Part shown: positions 36,176 to 44,327 of the stretch, one piece after another
How positions within the stretch are numbered: the stretch's first letter is position 1
Layout: every line of letters begins with the position of its first letter
Source: an uncultured bacterium
GTDB lineage: Bacteria > Bacillota > Clostridia > Oscillospirales > Oscillospiraceae
Length of the DNA stretch: 53,210 nt
Direction: 5' to 3'
Assembly: GCA_948469375.1 (NCBI GenBank)
Contig: CAOKLO010000019.1
Span: forward strand, 1-53,210
Made by a program: the position numbers and the translations under genes
The notes under the pieces: model-generated
What the model saw: only the letters and a program-made list of their open reading frames with translations
Database searches by the model: none
What the model was told of the DNA's origin: nothing

Positions 36176-36212
36176 CTTCGCCGCGCCGCGGGAGGACCGC
36201 GGCGCGGCGAAG
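36176..36212 (+). promoter_or_regulatory. GC-rich hairpin between pilin and sortase
   Basis: A perfect 16-bp stem (36176-36191 with 36197-36212) with a 5-nt loop and no T run. Its 3' arm ends in GAAG and continues to GAG, the start of the sortase ribosome site 36209-36215, 11 bases before the ATG. It could protect the pilin mRNA 3' end, stop part of the transcripts, or hinder sortase translation. Confidence 0.85.
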
Positions 36213-36225
36213 GAGTTGAGAACCC

Positions 36226-37116
36226 ATGAAAAAAAACCTGACCAACATCCTGTTGGTGGTTATCCTGCTGGTAGGGGCGGCCATCCTGCTGTACCCCACC
36301 TTCAGCGACTATTGGAATTCATTTCACCAGTCCCGGGCCATCGCCAGCTATTCCGACAGCGTGGCCAACCTGAACGAGGCGGAATACGAGCGCATCTGGC
36401 AGGAGGCCGTGGACTACAACGCCGAAATGTCCGGCAAAAGCATCCCCTACACCCTCTCCGAGGCGGAGTGGGCGGACTATGAGTCCCAGCTGAACTTTTC
36501 CGGCAACGGCATCATGGGGTATATTGATATCCCTAAAATCAACGTGTCTCTGCCCATTTACCACGGCACCAGCGAATCGGTGCTCCAGATCGCCACGGGG
36601 CACATTGAGAGCAGCTCCCTGCCGGTGGGGGGCCCGTCCACCCACTGCATCATTTCCGGCCACCGGGGCCTGCCCAGCGCCAAGCTGTTCACCGACCTGG
36701 ACCAGATGGCGGAGGGCGACCTTTTTCAGCTGAAAATTTTGAACGAAGTAATGACCTATGAGGTGGACCAGATTCGCATTGTTTTGCCCAGCGAGCTGGA
36801 TACCCTGGGCATCATCCAGGGGCAGGACCACTGCACCCTGGTGACCTGTACGCCCTACGGAATCAACAGCCACCGTTTGTTGGTGCGGGGCAAGCGCGTC
36901 GCCAACCCAGAGACGGAGTCCAACGCCCGGGTCACCTCGGACGCCATCCGCATTGACCCGCTTCTGGTGGCCCCTGCGGCGGCGGCGCCCATTCTGGTAG
37001 CCATGGCGGTGTGGCTGATTATAAATCCGGGCGGAAAGAAGAAGAAAAAGGGCAAAGAGAGGGCTCAAAAGCCCAAAAAGGAAAAGAAAACCCATAAAGA
37101 CGAAAATTCCACCTGA
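36226..37116 (+). CDS. srtC: Class C sortase (pilin polymerase)
   Basis: A 296-residue sortase with N-terminal and C-terminal membrane segments (about 8-25 and 248-265), the topology of pilus-building class C enzymes. Catalytic His146 (ISGHRGLP), Cys208 (TLVTCTPYG) and an Arg in HRLLVRGK. GYIDIPKI precedes the core. The usual DPF/DPW lid motif is not seen; a stretch SQLNFSGNGIMGYI stands in its place. The tail is Lys-rich. It should link backbone pilin subunits through LPSTG to a Lys side chain. Confidence 0.92.
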   Translation: MKKNLTNILLVVILLVGAAILLYPTFSDYWNSFHQSRAIASYSDSVANLNEAEYERIWQEAVDYNAEMSGKSIPYTLSEAEWADYESQLNFSGNGIMGYIDIPKINVSLPIYHGTSESVLQIATGHIESSSLPVGGPSTHCIISGHRGLPSAKLFTDLDQMAEGDLFQLKILNEVMTYEVDQIRIVLPSELDTLGIIQGQDHCTLVTCTPYGINSHRLLVRGKRVANPETESNARVTSDAIRIDPLLVAPAAAAPILVAMAVWLIINPGGKKKKKGKERAQKPKKEKKTHKDENST

Positions 37117-37157
37117 CGCGAATCTGCGGACAGGTTTTCAGAAAGGCGGGCGTCCCC

Positions 37158-38441
37158 ATGAGATTGAAAACGATACTCCATCGAGCCACAGCTGGGGCGT
37201 TGTGCTTGATATTGTGCATCGCCGCGCTGTCGCAAACCGCCCTGGCGGTCAGTGTGCCCGGAAGCGCGGGGCCGGTCAATGTGAACCGGAAAAACTGCAC
37301 GCTGACGCTGCACTATCTCCACCCGGATGTGACGGTGCGGCTCTACCGGGTGGCGGACGTGGATGCAAACATGAGCTTTACCATGACGAGCGAGTTTTCC
37401 TATCCCAAGACCACCTTGAATTATGATCCCAGCGCCTGCCAAACGGCAGGACAGTGGCAGGACCTGGCCCAGAGGCTGTGGGGAGAGGTCACGACTCAGA
37501 CCGCCACGGTGCGCAAGACGGCCGACGACGGAAAGGGCGGCTTTGCCGCCAAATTTGGAGGGCTGACGCCGGGACTCTATTTGGTGGTGACGGATAAGTA
37601 CACCTACAGCGAGAAGGACCCGACCTATGGGGTGGAGACCCGGAATATCCAATATACGGTGAACCCCTACCTGGTCAGCGTGCCCACCTGGAGCGACACG
37701 AAAAAAGACTGGATTTACGACATTGAGGGCGACGCCGGGGCGAAGGCCACCTCCAGCGATTCGGAAACAGTGGGGTATATGGCCCTGAAGGTCTGGCGCG
37801 ATGGCAACGGCAACACCATCAGCTGGCCCTTTACCGGCCCGATTACGCTGGTTTTGCAGCGGTGGGAATACGGCCGGTGGGTGGATGTGCCCGGCCAGGA
37901 ACGGGAGGTGTATTCCTGGCATCCCTGGTGCTGCTGGGAGAATTTGGACGGCCATTACAGCTACCGGGTGCGGGAATCCTATGTGCTGAACGGCTATACC
38001 AGCAGCGTGAGCCTTTCCAACGCGAATCCCTATACCTTTGTGGTGACCAATACCAAAAACGGTACGACAACGACGACGAGCCAGCCTCCGGTTTATTCGA
38101 GCCAGCCCCCCACGTGGTCGAGCCAGCCCCCCACATGGTCGAGCCAGCCGCCTACATGGTCGAGCCAGCCCCCCACATGGCCGACCCGGCCGCCCCAAAC
38201 GAGCCGTCCCCCGGACACGGAGCTGGACGACCCGGATGTGCCCTTGGGCAATCGGACGCCCCCGCCGGGGAATACCCCGCCGAACGATGAGATCGAGCTG
38301 GACGATCCCGATGTGCCGCTGGGCGACCTGCCGCAAACGGGCCAGCTGTGGTGGCCGGTGCCTGTGCTGGCGGTGAGCGGAGCGTTCCTGCTGCTGGTAG
38401 GCCTTGTCCGCCGCAGAGGCGGGGAGTATGACGATGAATAA
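37158..38441 (+). CDS. LPXTG ancillary pilin with Pro-rich stalk
   Basis: A 427-residue surface protein. Signal peptide with cleavage near ALA (about 31); pilin-like beta domain with EFSYPKTTLNY and a FGGLTPGLYLVV segment (E-box-like region lacking the usual Glu); second beta domain; a PPTWSSQ-repeat stalk; two ELDDPDVPLG copies; sorting signal LPQTG, membrane segment and RRRGGEYDDE tail. The stalk and position fit a basal pilin that anchors the fibre in the wall. The sorting motif LPQTG differs from LPSTG of the other two, and the second sortase gene follows directly, suggesting a specific pair. Confidence 0.82.
   Translation: MRLKTILHRATAGALCLILCIAALSQTALAVSVPGSAGPVNVNRKNCTLTLHYLHPDVTVRLYRVADVDANMSFTMTSEFSYPKTTLNYDPSACQTAGQWQDLAQRLWGEVTTQTATVRKTADDGKGGFAAKFGGLTPGLYLVVTDKYTYSEKDPTYGVETRNIQYTVNPYLVSVPTWSDTKKDWIYDIEGDAGAKATSSDSETVGYMALKVWRDGNGNTISWPFTGPITLVLQRWEYGRWVDVPGQEREVYSWHPWCCWENLDGHYSYRVRESYVLNGYTSSVSLSNANPYTFVVTNTKNGTTTTTSQPPVYSSQPPTWSSQPPTWSSQPPTWSSQPPTWPTRPPQTSRPPDTELDDPDVPLGNRTPPPGNTPPNDEIELDDPDVPLGDLPQTGQLWWPVPVLAVSGAFLLLVGLVRRRGGEYDDE
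38079..38183 (+). repeat. 21-bp tandem repeat, five units
   Basis: Five in-frame 21-bp units (first degenerate) beginning AGCCAGCC, encoding SQPPTWS-type repeats in the ancillary pilin stalk. In-frame expansion or loss would change stalk length without breaking the gene. Confidence 0.9.
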
Positions 38442-39054
38442 ACGAGGATTGGTGTGCATTGTCGCCGGTGTGGTTCTGCTCCTGTCCGCTCTGGGGCTTT
38501 CAGGATATAATATTATTGATGAGCGCCAGGCCGGAGAAAATGTGGAAAAGGCCTATGAGCAACTGCGGGTCTATGCCCTGGAGCCGGGAGAGCTGGAGCT
38601 GCCGGAGGGACTGATCCCCGCTTACCAGGTGGAGCCGGAGGTAGAGATGTCCATGGTGGAAATCGATGGACATTATTATGTAGGCTACGTCAGCCTTCCC
38701 ACTCTGGATCTGGAGCTGCCGGTGATGAGCGAGTGGAGCTATCCCAACATGAAAATTGCCCCCTGCCGGTATTGGGGCTCCGTTTATTTGAACAATATGG
38801 TTATCTGCGCCCACAACTATGTGAACCATTTCGGCAGGCTGGACGGAATCGCCATAGGCGACCCTGTGACCTTTACTGATGTGGACGGCAACGTGTTTCA
38901 GTATCAGGTGTCTGAGCTGCTTCAGCTCTGGCCCAATCAGACCTTTGAAATGGTAAAGGGGAACGACTGGGACCTGACGCTGTTCACCTGTACGCCCAGC
39001 GGCCGCCAGCGCTTGACCGTGCGTTGCGTTTTGGCGGAGGATACGCCGTCGTAA
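38428..39054 (+). CDS. Second sortase, class uncertain
   Basis: A 208-residue sortase with one N-terminal membrane segment (about 8-25). Catalytic His129 (ICAHNYVNHFG), Cys188 (LFTCTPSG) and Arg in RQRLTVRC. It lacks the C-terminal membrane segment of the class C enzyme, and YVGYVSLPTLDLELPV fits class D/E-like enzymes. Its start lies inside the end of the ancillary pilin gene; ATG 38428 has GGGGAG upstream, ATG 38434 is also possible. It may anchor the pilus base to peptidoglycan. Confidence 0.87.
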   Translation: MTMNKRGLVCIVAGVVLLLSALGLSGYNIIDERQAGENVEKAYEQLRVYALEPGELELPEGLIPAYQVEPEVEMSMVEIDGHYYVGYVSLPTLDLELPVMSEWSYPNMKIAPCRYWGSVYLNNMVICAHNYVNHFGRLDGIAIGDPVTFTDVDGNVFQYQVSELLQLWPNQTFEMVKGNDWDLTLFTCTPSGRQRLTVRCVLAEDTPS

Positions 39055-39057
39055 GAC

Positions 39058-39086
39058 TTGAAATGGGCGCCGAAAGCTGGTATAAT
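39058..39086 (+). promoter_or_regulatory. Near-consensus promoter before the transglutaminase gene
   Basis: TTGAAA (39058-39063), 17 bp, TATAAT (39081-39086), directly after the sortase stop. It separates the sortase locus from the following lipoprotein/pilus-machine operon, where gaps are short. Confidence 0.88.
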
Positions 39087-39153
39087 CAGTAAGCGTCAGA
39101 AAAGCGTCGAAGGCAGGCGGCTTGAATTTGCTGCGGGAAAGAAGGACGGGCAT

Positions 39154-40473
39154 ATGAAAAGGAAGATCATCATCTCGTTGTTGCTGGCGGGCTGTTGTCT
39201 GCTTGCCGGCTGCTCAAAAACAGCTTCAGACGAGGATGTATTTGGCAATCCCGATCCCGCGCCCGTGGACAACGATCCCCTGATCCAGCAGACGGAGGGG
39301 CCCTCCGCCGGAGTGGGTGCCGGCGATGACATAGAGGGCAGCGCCGTCCCCGAGAGCGACCCTGCCGGGACGGACGCTCCCTCTGAGGCAGGCGCGTCTG
39401 AGAGCAGTCCGGCCGGTCCGGAGGATGCGCCGAGCGGCAATCTGTCTCCCAGCGCTCAGACGACTGACGGTCCGGGCGGCGGCACTCCGCCTGCGGGCAA
39501 TACGCAGAGCGGCAACGCGCAGGTCCCGGCCACTGAGAAGCATACCAGTGCGCCGGTCACGCCCGCTCCCGCAGCGAGCACCGGACCCTTCATCGACGAG
39601 GTGGCCATGAGCGAGGACGTGAACCTGGGAGATGAGCTGGTCCCCATGTCCGCTGCTCCCGCCGCCCTGCCCGCCGTGCTCTCGCCGGTGGCCTCCGGTA
39701 CGGCGGTCAAGTCCGGCGGCGGTGCGGAAATTGATTACTCCAACAGCAAGGACGGCTATGTCATGGCCCGCTTTGCGTCCAGCAGCAGCAAGCGCCTGCG
39801 GGTACAGGTGGCCGGGCCCACCACGACCTATACCTATGACTTGTCTACCGGGGGATGGGTGACCTACCCGCTGTCCGACGGCAACGGCAGCTATAAGGTC
39901 ACCGTCCTGCAAAACACCACGGGAAAGAAGTATGCCGTGCTGGCCGCCGCCACCTTCCAGGTGTCGCTGACGGACGAGTTCGCCCCTTTCCTGCGGCCCA
40001 ACCAATATGTGAACTACGAGGGCGCCGCCAACACCATCGCCACGGCGGCGACGCTGACCCGCAATATCACCAAACCGCTGGACAAGGTGGGCGCTGTGTA
40101 CAACTACGTAGTGAGCAACCTGACCTATGACAGCGCCAAGGCGGCGACGGTGGCCAGCGGCTATCTGCCCGATCTGGACAGCGTGCTGGCCAGCAAGACG
40201 GGAATTTGCTTTGACTATGCGGCGCTGATGACTGGAATGCTCCGCAGCCAGGGAATTCCCTGCAAGCTGGTGGTTGGCTACGCAGGCACCACCTATCACG
40301 CCTGGGTCAGTGTGTGGACCCAGGAGATGGGCTGGGTGGACAACGCCATCTATTTTGACGGCACCACCTGGCACCGGATGGACCCCACCTTTGCTTCCTC
40401 CGGAAACAGCAATGAGGAGATCATGCAGTATATTGGGAACGGAAGCAATTATACGGTGAAATATCTCTACTGA
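39154..40473 (+). CDS. Lipoprotein with transglutaminase-like domain
   Basis: A 439-residue lipoprotein: lipobox LLAGC with Cys20, a 150-residue Ser/Pro/Gly-rich spacer, a beta domain, and a transglutaminase-like core at about 300-439. The triad is complete: Cys352 (GICFDYA), His382 (TYHAWVSVW) and Asp410 (RMDPTFA). In bacteria such domains act as peptidases or cross-linkers. Extracellular and first in the operon with PilC and PilT, it may process or cross-link surface fibres. Start ATG 39154 was chosen because the lipobox follows it. Confidence 0.87.
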   Translation: MKRKIIISLLLAGCCLLAGCSKTASDEDVFGNPDPAPVDNDPLIQQTEGPSAGVGAGDDIEGSAVPESDPAGTDAPSEAGASESSPAGPEDAPSGNLSPSAQTTDGPGGGTPPAGNTQSGNAQVPATEKHTSAPVTPAPAASTGPFIDEVAMSEDVNLGDELVPMSAAPAALPAVLSPVASGTAVKSGGGAEIDYSNSKDGYVMARFASSSSKRLRVQVAGPTTTYTYDLSTGGWVTYPLSDGNGSYKVTVLQNTTGKKYAVLAAATFQVSLTDEFAPFLRPNQYVNYEGAANTIATAATLTRNITKPLDKVGAVYNYVVSNLTYDSAKAATVASGYLPDLDSVLASKTGICFDYAALMTGMLRSQGIPCKLVVGYAGTTYHAWVSVWTQEMGWVDNAIYFDGTTWHRMDPTFASSGNSNEEIMQYIGNGSNYTVKYLY

Positions 40474-40486
40474 TAGGGAGCTTTGC

Positions 40487-41515
40487 ATGAAACGATTGAT
40501 TTCCAACGAAGACATCGCAAGCCTGTGCCTGGAACTATCGCTCCTTTTTCACGCCGGTGTGAGCACTGGGGACGCCCTGTCCCTGCTGGCGGAGGAAGGG
40601 GACAGGCGAGGTATGCTCAAAGCAATGGCGGAGCAGGTGGACAGCGGATCAACGCTGTCCGCCGCTTTGCGTGAAAGCGGGGCTTTTCCCATCTACGTCT
40701 CCGGCCTGGTGGAGGTGGGTGAGCGCACCGGGCGCACTGAGGAGGCGCTGGCCGCCCTGTCCCGGTATTATGAGGACCGGGTCCGGCTGAGCCGACGCAT
40801 TCGAAGCGCGCTGCTGTACCCGGCGGTGATGCTGGCGCTGATGCTGGTGGTCATCGGAGTGCTGCTGGTGCGGGTGCTGCCAATTTTTGACGATGTGTAC
40901 GCCTCTCTGGGGGGACGGCTCACCGGAGTGGCGGCGGGCCTGCTGACCCTGGGCCAGTGGCTGGAGGGCGTCATGCCCGTCCTGTACATCGTGATCGCGG
41001 TGCTGGCCCTGCTGGTGCTGCTGTTTTCCGCAGTTGCGCCGCTCCGCCGCGGGGTGGTGTCCCTGTGGCAGAAAACCCGCGGCGACAAGGGCGTGTCCCG
41101 GAAGCTGAATAACGCCCGTCTGGCCCAGGCCCTGGCCATGGGTATGGCCAGCGGCCTTCCGGTGGAGGAGGCGGTGGCCCTGTCCGCCGGACTGATGGAG
41201 AGCGGCGCGAAGAGGCGGTGTGAGAACTGCCAAAAGCGGCTGGAGAGCGGCGAAGGCCTGGGAGAGGCGCTGAAAAAAAGCGGCCTGCTCCCCGCCCGGC
41301 AGAGCCGCCTGCTGGAGCTGGGTCAGCGCAGCGGCGCGGGGGACGCCTCCATGGAGAAGATCGCCCGGGACCTGGGCGAGGAGGGCGAGGCCGCCCTGGA
41401 CGCCCTGGTCAGCCGGGTGGAGCCCGCCCTGGTGCTGGTGTGCTCGGTGCTGGTGGGGCTGATTCTGCTGTCTGTGATGCTGCCGCTGATGCACATCATG
41501 AGCGCCATCGGGTGA
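40487..41515 (+). CDS. PilC/GspF-type platform protein
   Basis: A 342-residue inner-membrane platform protein of type IV pilus/type II secretion machines. Two T2SSF repeats: residues about 10-130 (LFHAGVSTGDALSLLAEEG, GERTGRTEEAL) and 210-335 (MASGLPVEEAVALS, ELGQRSGAGDASM). Three membrane segments near 110-130, 155-185 and 315-335. It couples the ATPase to pilin insertion or removal. It starts 13 bp after the transglutaminase stop. Confidence 0.92.
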   Translation: MKRLISNEDIASLCLELSLLFHAGVSTGDALSLLAEEGDRRGMLKAMAEQVDSGSTLSAALRESGAFPIYVSGLVEVGERTGRTEEALAALSRYYEDRVRLSRRIRSALLYPAVMLALMLVVIGVLLVRVLPIFDDVYASLGGRLTGVAAGLLTLGQWLEGVMPVLYIVIAVLALLVLLFSAVAPLRRGVVSLWQKTRGDKGVSRKLNNARLAQALAMGMASGLPVEEAVALSAGLMESGAKRRCENCQKRLESGEGLGEALKKSGLLPARQSRLLELGQRSGAGDASMEKIARDLGEEGEAALDALVSRVEPALVLVCSVLVGLILLSVMLPLMHIMSAIG

Positions 41516-41519
41516 GCCT

Positions 41520-41843
41520 ATGAAAAGAAAGAAGAGTGGATTGGGCGCGCTTCTGAGGGGGCTGCTGCTGCCGGCTGTGGCAGTGGCGGCGCTGTTGTGC
41601 TTTGCCACCGCCGTGGACAGCCTGGACAGCGGGCGGTCTGAGGAGGACCTGCGCCAGTTGGAGGAAACCCTGCGGCGCAGCTGTGTGGCCTGCTACGCCG
41701 CCGAGGGGGTCTACCCCCCCAACCTGGATTATTTGAAGGAGCGCTATGGCCTCCAGATCGACGAGGAGCGGTATACGGTCAAATATTCCGCGTTTGCGGA
41801 AAATTTGATGCCGGATATCACTGTGCTGGAGAACGGGTCATGA
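41520..41843 (+). CDS. Small single-membrane-segment pilus-operon protein
   Basis: A 107-residue protein: basic N-terminus, one hydrophobic segment (about 12-33), then a soluble part with two Cys (SCVACYAAEGVYPPNLDYL). The stretch VYPPNLDYLKERYG resembles the Y-P-x-L motif seen after the helix of minor pilins. No prepilin Glu5 is obvious. It overlaps the next gene by four bases. Probably a minor-pilin-like component; no family name assigned. Confidence 0.65.
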   Translation: MKRKKSGLGALLRGLLLPAVAVAALLCFATAVDSLDSGRSEEDLRQLEETLRRSCVACYAAEGVYPPNLDYLKERYGLQIDEERYTVKYSAFAENLMPDITVLENGS

Positions 41844-42319
41844 AGAGACAGGGGACAAAGCACCAGGTGGACGGACTGCTGATGATGCTGCTGTTCGGCG
41901 TGTTTGCGGTGTGTGTGCTGGCGGTGCTGCTGACGGGGGCGAAGGCCTACCGTGGCCTGACGGAGCGGGATCAGGCGGCCTATGACCGCCGGACCTGCGT
42001 GCAGTATATCGCCACGCGGGTACGGCAGGGTGATATCGAGGGCGGCGTGACGGTGGAGCCCTTTGGGGACACCACGGCGCTGTGCATGACCCAGGACGGG
42101 TACGTCACCCGGGTGTACTGGCATGACGGATATCTCATGGAGCTGTATACCAGTGAGGATGCAGAGCTGTATCCGGAGGACGGGGAGAAGATCATGCCGC
42201 TGGAGAGCCTGTCCTGGTCCATGGAGGATGGACTTCTGAGGGCGGAGATCGGCGCCGCCGGAGGTGTGGTGGACACCCTCCGACTGTCCCTGCGCAGCGG
42301 AGAGGGGGATTTGCCATGA
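41840..42319 (+). CDS. DUF4860-like membrane protein
   Basis: A 159-residue protein with a short basic N-terminus, HQVDGLLMMLLFGVFAVCV membrane segment and a beta-rich outer domain (YVTRVYWHDGYLMELYTSED). It fits my memory of DUF4860, found in Clostridial pilus-like operons. Gly12 before LLMML is a possible but weak prepilin site. Overlaps both neighbours by four bases, so coupled translation is likely. Confidence 0.68.
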   Translation: MKRQGTKHQVDGLLMMLLFGVFAVCVLAVLLTGAKAYRGLTERDQAAYDRRTCVQYIATRVRQGDIEGGVTVEPFGDTTALCMTQDGYVTRVYWHDGYLMELYTSEDAELYPEDGEKIMPLESLSWSMEDGLLRAEIGAAGGVVDTLRLSLRSGEGDLP

Positions 42320-42786
42320 AGAGCAAGGCCCCCCTGCTTCTGATGGAGCAGATGGTGATGCTGCTGGTGTTCGCGCTGGCAGCGGCGCTGTGCCTCCAGG
42401 CGTTTGTAAGCTCGGACGGGGCGTCAAGCCGCAGTGAGCAGCGGGACCGGGCGGTGACTTTATGCCAGGAGGCGGCAGAGGCCATCCGCCACAGCGGCGG
42501 GGACCCGGAGCACGCCCTGAGCAGGGCCGCAGAGCTGCTGGACACGACCTGCGGCGAATATTCTGAGGTCTATCCCCTCCAGATCAATTACAACGAGGAT
42601 TGGACCCGGTCGGAGGATCGGAATTATGCCTATTGCCTGCGGGCGCACGGTTTGGAGAGCGAAGTGCCTGGGCTGTGTAAAGCGTTGGTGAAGGTGACGG
42701 ACAGCACCGACACCCGGACATTGTTTGAACTCGAGGTAGCCTGGCAAGTGACGGAGGTGGAGATCGACGATGGCACAGCAGAGTAA
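42316..42786 (+). CDS. Pseudopilin-like protein
   Basis: A 156-residue protein. The N-terminus MKSKAPLLLMEQMVMLLVFA resembles a type IV pilin start: short basic leader, then LLLME with Glu at the fifth place and a long hydrophobic helix. The usual Gly before the cut is replaced by Ala-Pro, so cleavage is uncertain. The outer domain has three Cys (DTTCGEY, YAYCLRAHG, GLCKAL). Likely a minor pilin. Overlaps the next gene by 17 bases. Confidence 0.65.
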   Translation: MKSKAPLLLMEQMVMLLVFALAAALCLQAFVSSDGASSRSEQRDRAVTLCQEAAEAIRHSGGDPEHALSRAAELLDTTCGEYSEVYPLQINYNEDWTRSEDRNYAYCLRAHGLESEVPGLCKALVKVTDSTDTRTLFELEVAWQVTEVEIDDGTAE

Positions 42787-43198
42787 GCCCCGGGAGCGGT
42801 TTTCCCCTCCCGCGGTGGGTGGCATCTCCCTGTTGGTGGTGTTTGCGGTGCTGTGCCTGACGGTGTTCGCCCTGCTGGCGCTGACCACCGTCCAGGCGGA
42901 CAACCGGCTGGCGGACGCCTCCGCCAAGGCTGTGACGGACTACTACGCCGCCGACTGCAGGGCCCAGGAGATATTGGCCCGCCTCCGCAATGGTGAGCGG
43001 CCCGAGGGTGTGGAGCACGAGTATTCCGACGGCATGATTTACCGTTATATTGTCCCCATTTCGGACACCCAGGAGCTCCAGGTGAGCGTGGTCATTGAGC
43101 CGGACGGCAGCTATCGGGTGCTGAGCTGGCAGGCGGCCCCCTCGGCCGAGTGGGAGTCGGACGACTCCCTGGACCTGTGGGATGGGATCGATTTTTAA
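42770..43198 (+). CDS. PilX/GspK-like membrane protein
   Basis: A 142-residue protein with VGGISLLVVFAVLCLTVFAL after 16 polar residues; Gly-Gly followed by a hydrophobic run without Glu5 recalls GspK/PilX minor pilins. The outer domain begins with a helical segment (ASAKAVTDYYAADCRAQEI). No clear family. By operon position it completes a set of four pilin-like proteins. Confidence 0.62.
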   Translation: MAQQSKPRERFSPPAVGGISLLVVFAVLCLTVFALLALTTVQADNRLADASAKAVTDYYAADCRAQEILARLRNGERPEGVEHEYSDGMIYRYIVPISDTQELQVSVVIEPDGSYRVLSWQAAPSAEWESDDSLDLWDGIDF

Positions 43199-43209
43199 AG
43201 GAGAAGCTT

Positions 43210-44268
43210 ATGACACGACTGACGGATTATTTGCAGAAGGCTGTGAGCGACCGGGCGTCCGACCTGTTTATTGTGGCGGGCGGGCCGGTGAGCGCCAAGG
43301 TGGAAAACCGGCTGGTGCCGGTCAGCGAGGACCGGGTGTTTCCGGCGGAGACGGAGGAGCTGGTCCGGGAGGTATACACCCTGGCGGACCGGCCCATGGA
43401 CCGCTTCCTCCAGCAGGGAGACGACGACTTCTCCTTTTCCATGACCGGCATGGCCCGGTTCCGGGTGAACGTCTACCGCCAGAGAGGGTCCATGGCGGCG
43501 GTAATCCGGGTGGTGGCCTTTGACATCCCCCATTGGACGGATCTCTCCATCCCGGATCAGGTGATGAACCTGGCGGAGGTGACCCACGGCATGGTGCTGG
43601 TCACCGGCACGGCGGGCAGCGGCAAGTCCACCACCCAAGCCTGCATCATCGACCGCATCAACCGTACTCGGGAGTGCCACATCATCACCCTGGAGGACCC
43701 CATCGAGTACCTCCACCGGGACCGGAAGAGCATTGTCAGCCAGCGTGAGGTGGCCATTGACACCCAGGACTACCCCTCGGCGCTGCGGGCCTGCCTGCGG
43801 CAGGCGCCGGATGTGATCCTGCTGGGCGAAATGCGGGACCAGGAGACCATCCACACCGCCATGACGGCGGCGGAGACGGGCCATCTGCTTATCGCCACCC
43901 TGCACACCAAGGGGGCGGTGAACACCATCGACCGCATTGTGGACACCTTCCCCAGCGGCCAGCAGGACCAGGTGCGGGTTCAGCTGAGCATGGTGCTGCA
44001 CACGGTGGTGTCCCAGCAGCTGGTGCCCGATGTAAAGGGAGGGCTGGTGCCCGCCTTTGAGATCATGCACGTAAACAACGCCATCCGGAGCCTGATCCGG
44101 GACAGCAAAACCCATCAGATTGACAACGCCATCGCCGCCGGAGGGGCGGAGGGAATGGTCACCATGGACCAGTCTCTGCTGACGCTGCACAAGACCCGCC
44201 AGATCACGGCGGAAACGGTGCTGTCCTATGCGGACAACCCCGACCAGCTGCGCCGGAGAATGGGCTGA
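43210..44268 (+). CDS. pilT: PilT-type pilus retraction ATPase
   Basis: A 352-residue secretion/pilus ATPase of PilT size and pattern. N-terminal DYLQKAVSDRASDLFIVAGG; Walker A GTAGSGKST (133-141); Asp box ITLEDPIEYLH; Walker B VILLGEMRDQET; His box HLLIATLHTKGA. It lacks the tetracysteine zinc motif and long N-domain of PilB/GspE. Start ATG 43210 has AAAGGAG. PilT drives pilus disassembly, yet no PilB is found in the window, so either PilB is elsewhere or this ATPase works alone. Confidence 0.95.
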   Translation: MTRLTDYLQKAVSDRASDLFIVAGGPVSAKVENRLVPVSEDRVFPAETEELVREVYTLADRPMDRFLQQGDDDFSFSMTGMARFRVNVYRQRGSMAAVIRVVAFDIPHWTDLSIPDQVMNLAEVTHGMVLVTGTAGSGKSTTQACIIDRINRTRECHIITLEDPIEYLHRDRKSIVSQREVAIDTQDYPSALRACLRQAPDVILLGEMRDQETIHTAMTAAETGHLLIATLHTKGAVNTIDRIVDTFPSGQQDQVRVQLSMVLHTVVSQQLVPDVKGGLVPAFEIMHVNNAIRSLIRDSKTHQIDNAIAAGGAEGMVTMDQSLLTLHKTRQITAETVLSYADNPDQLRRRMG

Positions 44269-44282
44269 GAAAGACAGAGTAA

Positions 44283-44320
44283 ACGGGCCGGGGCTTCTGC
44301 GGAAGCTCCGGCCCGTTTTG
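44283..44320. terminator. Terminator after pilT
   Basis: Stem ACGGGCCGG.GGCTTC / GAAGC.TCCGGCCCGT (44283-44316) with one imperfection, then TTTG. Serves pilT and the convergent membrane-protein gene. Confidence 0.82.
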
Positions 44321-44327
44321 TCTGCGG

